A stretch of 8,417 nt of DNA from the NCBI GenBank assembly GCA_903970575.1, contig CAJCJC010000356.1:1-8417 (forward strand), written 5' to 3'. This DNA comes from Alphaproteobacteria bacterium (GTDB taxonomy: Bacteria; Pseudomonadota; Alphaproteobacteria; BOG-932; Roseiterribacteraceae). The position numbers were made by a program, and so were the translations under genes. The first letter of the stretch is position 1. Every line of letters starts with the position of its first letter. The notes beneath the pieces were generated by a model. It was not told the origin of the DNA. It did no database searches and saw only the letters and a program-made list of their open reading frames with translations. Shown piece by piece: positions 1 to 5,393 of the stretch.

Positions 1-930
1 CAGTATCCCGGCGAGCGCCTGCAATAGCTGTGACTGGCCGCTGCCGGCCACGCCGGCGATAGCGACGATCTCGCCGGCGCGGATCGACAGATCGATGCCA
101 TCCACCTTGCGCACGCCGCGTCGATCGTCCACTGCCAGCCCTTCGACCGAGAGGATTTCCGCGCCTGGCCTCGCCTTTCCGCCGACCCGGCCGAGATCGA
201 CCGCGCCGCCAACCATCATCGCGGCCAGATGGTCCTGATCCGTGTCGCGCGTCATCGTCTCGCCGACGACCTTACCTTGGCGCAGGACCGTCACATGATC
301 GGTCAACGACATGATTTCACCAAGTTTATGGCTGACGAAGATCACCGTTCGCCCGGCGTCGCGCAAAATCCGGAGGATGCCGAATAGTCGCTCGGCGTCT
401 TGCGGCGTCAGAACGCTGGTGGGCTCATCGAGGATCAGGATGCGCGCGTCGCGATAAAGCGCCTTCAGTATTTCGACGGATTGACGCTCCCCGACCGACA
501 GATCGCGGATCCGCGCGTCGGGCGACAGGGAAAGCCCGTAGGCGCTTTCCAGTTCGGCTAGCCGGCGGCGCGCATGAGACAGGGCCTTGTTCATGCCAAA
601 CGCCGGCTCGGTCCCCAAAAGCAGGTTTTCGAGGACAGTGAAGCGATCGATTAGCATAAAATGCTGATGGACCATGGCGATTCCATTCGTGATCGCCACC
701 CCCGGACCGTTCATGACGACGGGCGTTCCATCGATCCGGATCGTTCCGGAATCAGGTTGCCGCATGCCATAAACGATACTCATGAGCGTCGACTTGCCGG
801 CGCCATTTTCGCCGATCAGGCCGTGAATGCTGCCGGGCGCGAAACGAATCGAAATCCCGCGATTGGCGTGAACGGCGCCAAAGGATTTTTCGATGCCGAC
901 GAGTTCGAGCGCGGGGAGGGGGGGCGCCAC
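1..930 (-). CDS. ABC transporter ATP-binding protein, nucleoside/BMP-type importer (3' part off the window)
   Basis: Cytoplasmic ATPase that should power uptake of the ligand bound by the BMP-family protein encoded just upstream. The reading frame is open for 310 codons to the window edge; such double-domain ATPases are usually about 500 residues, so the C-terminal part is missing here. Visible in domain 1: Walker A GENGAGKST (residues 40-48), Q-loop Q89 in VHQHF, signature LSVGERQ (144-150), Walker B ILILDE (164-169), H-loop H201. A second ATPase domain begins near residue 258, with the degenerate P-loop GVAGSGQSQ (293-301), which lacks the Walker lysine. A degenerate second P-loop is normal for the sugar/nucleoside importer ATPases (RbsA, NupA/YufO types). 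The start is GTG at 930, sharing one base with the TAG stop of the upstream gene (TAGTG), which indicates translational coupling. Permease genes would be expected next, outside the window. The family is certain; purine nucleoside as substrate is an inference from the BMP partner. Confidence 0.93.
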   Translation of the reverse strand, partial: MAPPLPALELVGIEKSFGAVHANRGISIRFAPGSIHGLIGENGAGKSTLMSIVYGMRQPDSGTIRIDGTPVVMNGPGVAITNGIAMVHQHFMLIDRFTVLENLLLGTEPAFGMNKALSHARRRLAELESAYGLSLSPDARIRDLSVGERQSVEILKALYRDARILILDEPTSVLTPQDAERLFGILRILRDAGRTVIFVSHKLGEIMSLTDHVTVLRQGKVVGETMTRDTDQDHLAAMMVGGAVDLGRVGGKARPGAEILSVEGLAVDDRRGVRKVDGIDLSIRAGEIVAIAGVAGSGQSQLLQALAGIL

Positions 931-1913
931 TAGACCGACGGCACTTTGATACGGCCCGCGATGATGTCGGCAGTCGCCTCGCGTACGCGGCTTTCCATCT
1001 CCGGCGTGATCAGCGCCCTGTTGTATTGATCAAGGGTCCAGCCGACGCCGCCCTCCTTGAGACCGAGGCTGCGGAGGCCGGGCTCCCAGCTTCCGTCCAG
1101 CGCGGAGGCAAACGCATCGTAAACCACTCTGTCCACGCGCTTGACCATCGAGGTCAACATCGTTCCCGGGTGAATGCCATCCTGATTGGAATCGACCCCA
1201 ATCGCCAGCTTTCCCATATCCTGCGCTGCCTGATAGACGCCAAGGCCCGTCGCGCCGGCCGCCGCGAACACGATATCGACGCCGCGGCCGAACTGGCTGC
1301 GCGCTAGTTCCGCGCCGCGCGTCGGATCGTCCCAGGCGGTAGGCGTGTCGCCAACGATGTTATCGATGATCTCCGTCAGTGCGTTCACGCTTCTGCCACC
1401 GGCCGCGTATCCGGCCGAAAAACGGCGGATCAGCGGAATGCCAATGCCGCCGATGAAGCCGATCTTGGCGGTGCGCGACGCCATAGCCCCCAGAATGCCG
1501 ACAAGATAAGAGCCTTCTTCTTCCCGCATGACGACGGACTGAACATTCGCGCCCTCGGCTACCGCATCCACCACCGTGAATTTCCGATCCGGAAATTCAG
1601 GCGCTACAATGGACACGGATTCCGCCTGATTGAAGCCGATCGCGACGATCACCGATACGCCACGCCGCGCCAGAGCGCGCAACACCTGCTCGCGCTGCAC
1701 GGGACTTGTGATCTCGAACTCACGATAGGCGACGCCCGTATCGGCGCGAAATTTCTCGGCGCCGACGGACGCCGCTTCGTTAAAGGATTTGTCGTATTTG
1801 CCGCCGATGTCATAGATCACCGCTGGCACGAAATTTCCAGCCGCGGCGCGCGCCATGGGGGGCGCGGCCACGCTGAACGCAAGCGACCGAATCAGGGAGC
1901 GACGGGACAGCAT
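930..1913 (-). CDS. BMP family (PnrA-like) ABC transporter substrate-binding protein, Tat-type signal
   Basis: Periplasmic ligand-binding protein for the adjacent ABC importer. Counting from the ATG at 1913 it has 327 residues, normal for the family. The N-terminus contains SRRSLIR (residues 3-9), a good twin-arginine motif, then a short hydrophobic stretch ending ARAAA (21-25), so export by Tat of a folded protein is likely. No lipobox cysteine is present, unlike the lipoprotein BMP/PnrA of Gram-positives and spirochaetes. Family blocks: YDIGGKYDKSFNEA (34-47), GFIGG (152-156), FAAAGATGLGVYQAA (216-230), GVDSNQDG (239-246), MLTSMVKRVD (252-261). Known PnrA proteins bind purine nucleosides; the substrate here is inferred. 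An in-frame TTG at 1931 would add six residues. Neither start has a clear Shine-Dalgarno, and I prefer ATG because it puts the twin arginines close to the N-terminus. The gene is divergent from the crotonase gene across about 137 bases. Confidence 0.93.
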   Translation of the reverse strand: MLSRRSLIRSLAFSVAAPPMARAAAGNFVPAVIYDIGGKYDKSFNEAASVGAEKFRADTGVAYREFEITSPVQREQVLRALARRGVSVIVAIGFNQAESVSIVAPEFPDRKFTVVDAVAEGANVQSVVMREEEGSYLVGILGAMASRTAKIGFIGGIGIPLIRRFSAGYAAGGRSVNALTEIIDNIVGDTPTAWDDPTRGAELARSQFGRGVDIVFAAAGATGLGVYQAAQDMGKLAIGVDSNQDGIHPGTMLTSMVKRVDRVVYDAFASALDGSWEPGLRSLGLKEGGVGWTLDQYNRALITPEMESRVREATADIIAGRIKVPSV

Positions 1914-2050
1914 TGAAGTGGAAAGATACAATCGAAGCGTGGAGTTTGAAACCTGTCAGTGTGCGATCACCCAGGCAATTTCAGCGATCGTAGGTTGCAG
2001 GCGCGGCTCGCGGCTGATACCGCTCCCGTCAACGATCCATGGGGAACACG
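1914..2050. promoter_or_regulatory. Divergent intergenic region between the BMP-protein and crotonase genes
   Basis: These 137 bases separate two divergently transcribed genes, so promoters for both should lie here. On the minus strand, CTGACA followed after 17 bases by TTCGAT is a weak sigma-70-like possibility just ahead of the binding-protein gene. I find no strong consensus box, terminator, riboswitch fold or RNA gene. The region contains CGATCG near 1986, a palindrome frequent across the window. The role follows from gene orientation only. Confidence 0.4.
2041..2045 (+). promoter_or_regulatory. Shine-Dalgarno that decides the crotonase start
   Basis: GGGGA lies five bases ahead of the ATG at 2051 and overlaps an earlier in-frame ATG at 2039. 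The spacing supports initiation at 2051 rather than 2039, shortening the protein by four residues to 275. Confidence 0.6.
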
Positions 2051-2878
2051 ATGACCAACGAAACCGCCACTGACGATAACGCGCCGGTTCTTTACTCCAT
2101 CGCGGACGGCGTTGGAACGATCACTCTCAATCGGCCAAAGGTCCTGAACGCCCTCAACAATGCCCTCGCCGATGCATTGTTCATGGCGCTTATGGCGCTT
2201 GAGGAGGATCCCGAGGTGCGGGTCATCGTCATTCGCGGCGCGGGTGACGCATTCATGGCCGGTGGCGATGTGGGTTATTTCCATCGCAAACTGACGGAAA
2301 TTCCCGACCGCGCCAAATTCAGGCCAATTATTGTCGAGATGATCGAACGCGCGCAGCGCATCGCGCTGGTGTTGCGGCGCCTTCCAAAGCCGGTGATCGC
2401 GAGCGTGCATGGGGGTTGCGCCGGGTTCGGCCTCAGCCTGATGCTTGCCTGCGACCTTGTCGTCGCCGCGGATAACGCCAAATTCACGCTGGCCTATATT
2501 CATCTGGCCACGACGCCGGACGGCGGCGCGAGTTTTCACCTGCCGCGGATCGTCGGCCAAAAACGCGCTGCGGAGATCGCGCTTCTGGCCGACCGGTTCG
2601 GCGCCGCGGATGCGGAGCGTTGGGGGTTGATTAACCGCGTCGTACCGCTGGCTGAGCTTGAAGAGGCTACGGCAAAGCTGGCCGCCCGGCTCGCGAAGGG
2701 CCCCGCGCTGGCCTATGCGGCCACCAAACGGCTGCTGAATGCAAGCGACGGGAATTCATTCGAGGAGCAACTCGCCGCGGAAACCGAATTCTTCGCCGAT
2801 AGCGCGCTCACCCAGGATTTCGCGGCGGGCGTCGCCGGGTTCGTCGAGAAGAAACCCTCCAAATTCCAGGGAAAATGA
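2051..2878 (+). CDS. Enoyl-CoA hydratase/isomerase (crotonase) family protein, PaaG-like active site
   Basis: Crotonase-fold enzyme acting on an acyl-CoA thioester in the cytoplasm; 275 residues, the usual family length. The oxyanion-hole segments are recognisable: FMAGGDV (68-74) and HGGCAGFG (120-127), with the fold core ACDLVVAADNAKF (133-145). Classical hydratases carry two catalytic glutamates. By motif alignment the first position (GCEL in rat crotonase) is Ser129 and the second (PEILLG) is Tyr149, so neither is kept. The segment TPDGG (155-159) supplies Asp157, aligned with the single catalytic Asp of PaaG-type isomerases. I therefore favour double-bond isomerisation or a related reaction over simple hydration; this is inference. 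The C-terminal FVEKKPSKFQGK is the ending typical of the family. No other fatty-acid or phenylacetate gene is nearby and the gene appears monocistronic, so the pathway cannot be named. Confidence 0.9.
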   Translation: MTNETATDDNAPVLYSIADGVGTITLNRPKVLNALNNALADALFMALMALEEDPEVRVIVIRGAGDAFMAGGDVGYFHRKLTEIPDRAKFRPIIVEMIERAQRIALVLRRLPKPVIASVHGGCAGFGLSLMLACDLVVAADNAKFTLAYIHLATTPDGGASFHLPRIVGQKRAAEIALLADRFGAADAERWGLINRVVPLAELEEATAKLAARLAKGPALAYAATKRLLNASDGNSFEEQLAAETEFFADSALTQDFAAGVAGFVEKKPSKFQGK

Positions 2879-2892
2879 GACACTGTGATGCT

Positions 2893-2921
2893 TTGGCAAC
2901 AATCCAGGTTTATTGTCTAAA
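2893..2921 (+). promoter_or_regulatory. Candidate sigma-70-type promoter for the L,D-transpeptidase gene
   Basis: TTGGCA (2893-2898) matches the -35 consensus at five of six bases. TCTAAA (2916-2921), 17 bases further on, matches the -10 at four of six. Transcription would begin near 2928 and leave a leader of about 69 bases containing the inverted repeat at 2947-2968. It lies in the 118-base gap after the crotonase gene, in a locally AT-richer stretch. No terminator is apparent in the gap. Confidence 0.35.
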
Positions 2922-2946
2922 CATCCATCTAACTGGGCAAGAGTCG

Positions 2947-2968
2947 GGTTACATTATGCTGCGTAACC
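2947..2968. repeat. Perfect 6-bp inverted repeat in the leader of the L,D-transpeptidase gene
   Basis: GGTTAC (2947-2952) and GTAACC (2963-2968) are exact reverse complements around a 10-base spacer, extendable by one G-T pair. The repeat ends 28 bases before the start codon and lies downstream of the candidate promoter. It could be an operator for a dimeric repressor or a small mRNA hairpin. No T-run follows, so a terminator is unlikely. Confidence 0.4.
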
Positions 2969-2996
2969 TCTCATCGAACACAGATTAGAATCCATA

Positions 2997-4667
2997 ATGA
3001 TCGCGCCGGGTTTCCAAGCATCGATCAGGGCCATTACTCGCGGCTTGGTCTTGGGAGCCGCGTTGATCGCATGCTCGCCGATAATAAGCCCATGGGCGGC
3101 GGCCAGCCCTACGGTCGATGCCGCGACGTCTGGGATCGTGATGATCGAGCTGTCTTCCGCTCGCCCTTTGATAGCTGCGGGAAAGACCCTCGACCGGGAA
3201 AAGCTGCGGGCGTTCTATGCCGGCCGCGACTATCGCCTAGCCTGGGATAATGCCGCCCCTGGGCTGGGGCGGAAAGCTGCCGTCGTCTATAATGTGCTGG
3301 CTTCGGCCGACGCGGAGGGCCTCGATCCGGCTGATTATCACACGCGCGAGATCGCGCGGTTCGCGGATGCGTCCACTCAGAAAGCCCGCATCGTTCGAGA
3401 TTTCTTAATTACCGATGGCGTCCTGCGTTATGCGGCGGATGTCTCGACAGGCAAACTTGCGCCTGGACAAACGGATGAACGCACCGCGCCGGCGCAAGGG
3501 ATGGATTGGTCCCTTTATTTGGCTGCGGCTACCCTCTTGCCGGCTGAGACCCTGGCGGACATGCTCGCGGCGCTTCCGCCGACGACGCAGGAATATCGGG
3601 CGCTGACCCAGCGTTTGGCTGATTTACGGCAAATGCGAGATTCGGGCGTCACCTGGGCGGCCCTTCCCGATGGACCTACCGTGCATCCTGGCGTGCATGA
3701 CCCCGCCGTTCCCGCGCTCCGCGATCGCCTCGTCGCCGAGGGCCGCATCGCGTCGCCGCCGCATGCGGCCAAGCTAATGACCGGGGATCTCTACGATGCT
3801 GGCTTAAGCGCCGCGGTGGCTCTTTTTCAGGGGCAACACGGCATTAAGCCTGACGGGGTAATCGGCAAGGATACGCGGGCCGCTCTCGACGTGCCGCTCG
3901 ACGCGCGAATCCAACAGGTGATCGCCAATATGGAGCGCGAGCGCTGGATCGATATTCCGACGACGGGGCGTATGGTCGAAGTTAACCTCGCTGCCTATGC
4001 GCTGAAGGTTTATCAAGACGGCGATCAAATTCTGACGATGCCTGTCGTCGTCGGCACCCCCGAAAACCAAACGCCGATCATCTCCAGCAGAATCACGACG
4101 GTCGTTCTCAACCCAAACTGGACGCTCCCGCCCAACGTGATCAAGGAAATGCTTCCCCGCATCCACACGGACGAGACTTACCTGGCCGGCAAGGGCATCG
4201 GGCGGTTCGAGACCGACGGCCATGTACGGCTGGTTCAGCCGCCGGGCCCCAGCAATCCGCTCGGCCACTACAAATTCATCATGCCGAACGATCAGGATAT
4301 TTATCTGCACGACTCGCCCGACGCGGCGAAATTTCACTACACGTTAAGGGCTTATAGTCATGGCTGCGTCCGACTGGGCGAGCCGGCCCAACTGGCCGCC
4401 CTGCTGCTTGACGATCGCGTCGCGAGCCTCCCGGCTAGCTTGGCCGAACTGACCGCAACATGGGAAACGCGACATATCGCCTTGTCGAAACCCGTGCCGG
4501 TTTCGCTCGTCTATCGCACCGCCTGGCTGGACAAGAACGGTCAACTGGTTCTCGGAAATGACGATTACGGCCGCGACCCAAAGCTTTTTAAGGCGATGAC
4601 GAAGCCGCGTAGCGGCCAGCCCAGCAGACGGGTCGCGGTGAAGATCAGCCCGGCGAGCGTGCTTTAA
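2997..4667 (+). CDS. L,D-transpeptidase, YcbB/LdtD type (scaffold, PG-binding and YkuD domains)
   Basis: Envelope enzyme expected to form mDAP-mDAP (3-3) cross-links between peptidoglycan stem peptides; 556 residues (E. coli YcbB is about 615). The N-terminus has a basic region and hydrophobic segment (residues 11-25), followed either by signal-peptidase-I-like AAAS (34-37) or, alternatively, a lipobox-like LIAC with Cys26. A helical scaffold region follows (about 65-225, with ADAEGLDPADYH at 104-115). Next is a peptidoglycan-binding motif, ALFQGQHGIKPDGVIGKDTR (275-294), then the YkuD catalytic domain (about 325-480). The active site reads YLHDSP (436-441) and SHGCVRL (454-460), giving His438, His455 and nucleophile Cys457. 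NPNWTLPPNVIKEMLPRI (372-389) and PPGPSNPLGHYKF (415-427) match YcbB around its substrate lid. The ATG at 2997 has no good Shine-Dalgarno. The gene precedes a MepK-like gene, as in E. coli ycbB-ycbK. Confidence 0.93.
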   Translation: MIAPGFQASIRAITRGLVLGAALIACSPIISPWAAASPTVDAATSGIVMIELSSARPLIAAGKTLDREKLRAFYAGRDYRLAWDNAAPGLGRKAAVVYNVLASADAEGLDPADYHTREIARFADASTQKARIVRDFLITDGVLRYAADVSTGKLAPGQTDERTAPAQGMDWSLYLAAATLLPAETLADMLAALPPTTQEYRALTQRLADLRQMRDSGVTWAALPDGPTVHPGVHDPAVPALRDRLVAEGRIASPPHAAKLMTGDLYDAGLSAAVALFQGQHGIKPDGVIGKDTRAALDVPLDARIQQVIANMERERWIDIPTTGRMVEVNLAAYALKVYQDGDQILTMPVVVGTPENQTPIISSRITTVVLNPNWTLPPNVIKEMLPRIHTDETYLAGKGIGRFETDGHVRLVQPPGPSNPLGHYKFIMPNDQDIYLHDSPDAAKFHYTLRAYSHGCVRLGEPAQLAALLLDDRVASLPASLAELTATWETRHIALSKPVPVSLVYRTAWLDKNGQLVLGNDDYGRDPKLFKAMTKPRSGQPSRRVAVKISPASVL

Positions 4668-4777
4668 GGCGATCGCCCGATCTAACCTGCTGTTTCCACG
4701 CATTATCCTCGCAAAATAAATACGTAAACTTTTCTTGATTTTATTGTTTCGCCCTGCGACCGTGCGTTTCGACAATA
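4668..4777 (+). other. Gap between the L,D-transpeptidase and MepK-like genes
   Basis: These 110 bases begin, directly after the upstream stop codon, with the perfect 10-bp palindrome GGCGATCGCC (4668-4677). They continue into an AT-rich patch at about 4709-4750. The palindrome has no loop and no following T-run, so it is not a convincing terminator. The AT-rich patch may contain a promoter for the downstream gene, but I could not match a -35/-10 pair with proper spacing. Whether the two genes are cotranscribed is open. Confidence 0.35.
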
Positions 4778-5377
4778 ATGACGACATGGACCAGAGCGCG
4801 GATGCGGGACAAAGACGAGACGAATGCCCGGCTGATTGGCCGGCGCGGAGCGCTGAAAGCAAGCTTGGGATTCGCCGCCGTCGCGGCGGCGCCCATTCCA
4901 GTCTGGGCGCGGGGACTGTCAAAGTCGCCAAGCCGGGAATTATCGTTTCTCAATCTGCATACCGGCGAACGACTTCATGTGGAGTATTTCCATGGCGGGC
5001 GATATGTTCCCGACGCGATGCGCGCGGTAGCCGTTATTCTAAGGGATCACCGAACCAACGCGACACACCCGATCGATCCTCAGCTACTGGACCTGATCCA
5101 TGTCTTGCATGGTAAACTGCGCAGCGCGGCGCCGTTCAACGTGGTCTCGGGCTATCGCTCTCCCGAAACCAACGCCCTCATGCATGAGGCGTCCGCCGGG
5201 GTCGCCGCGCACTCACTTCATGTGGAGGGCAGGGCGATCGATATCAGACTGCCCGGAACGCATCTGGCTTCTATCAAAAAGGCCGCGATCGCGATGAAGA
5301 TGGGCGGCGTCGGCTATTATCCTTATGACGATTTCGTCCATGTCGACACTGGAGCGGTGCGACGCTGGGGAGCCTAA
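4778..5377 (+). CDS. DUF882 / peptidase M15-like murein endopeptidase (YcbK/MepK type), Tat-exported
   Basis: Predicted zinc-dependent periplasmic peptidase of 199 residues; the E. coli relative MepK (YcbK) cuts 3-3 cross-links made by L,D-transpeptidases. The N-terminus carries GRRGALK (21-27) and a hydrophobic stretch to PVWARG (41-46), a plausible Tat signal; E. coli YcbK is also considered a Tat substrate. The mature part begins with the typical RELSFLNLHTGERL (53-66). NVVSGYRSPETN (121-132) and HSLHVEGRAIDI (145-156) give zinc ligands His148 and Asp155, and VHVDTG (187-192) gives His188, so the metal site looks intact. No start has a strong ribosome site: ATG 4778 is used here, while ATG 4802 (removing eight residues, behind a weak AGAG) is an equally acceptable choice. 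It follows the L,D-transpeptidase gene by 110 bases, and its stop is 16 bases from the end of the convergent slt gene. Substrate is inferred from family and context. Confidence 0.9.
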   Translation: MTTWTRARMRDKDETNARLIGRRGALKASLGFAAVAAAPIPVWARGLSKSPSRELSFLNLHTGERLHVEYFHGGRYVPDAMRAVAVILRDHRTNATHPIDPQLLDLIHVLHGKLRSAAPFNVVSGYRSPETNALMHEASAGVAAHSLHVEGRAIDIRLPGTHLASIKKAAIAMKMGGVGYYPYDDFVHVDTGAVRRWGA

Positions 5378-5393
5378 TCGGCGCGGTTGGATT

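Noticed and set aside
661..933. Plus-strand open frame of 90 codons near the left edge
   Set aside because: It is antisense to the ATPase, whose Walker A, signature and Walker B motifs are plain on the minus strand.
1967..2560. Minus-strand open frame of 197 codons opposite the crotonase gene
   Set aside because: It is antisense to a gene with clear family motifs, its translation has no recognisable domain, and such frames are common opposite GC-rich genes.
3804..4337. Minus-strand open frame of 177 codons opposite the L,D-transpeptidase catalytic region
   Set aside because: It lies wholly antisense to the YkuD and peptidoglycan-binding coding region and has charged, low-motif sequence. It is a shadow frame.
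4668..4677. GGCGATCGCC as a rho-independent terminator after the L,D-transpeptidase gene
   Set aside because: The palindrome has no loop bases and no following T-run, and the same core is scattered through coding sequence.
4344..4931. Minus-strand open frame of 195 codons spanning the gap between the L,D-transpeptidase and MepK-like genes
   Set aside because: It overlaps two well-supported plus-strand genes on the opposite strand, shows no domain, and its apparent coding potential comes from those genes.
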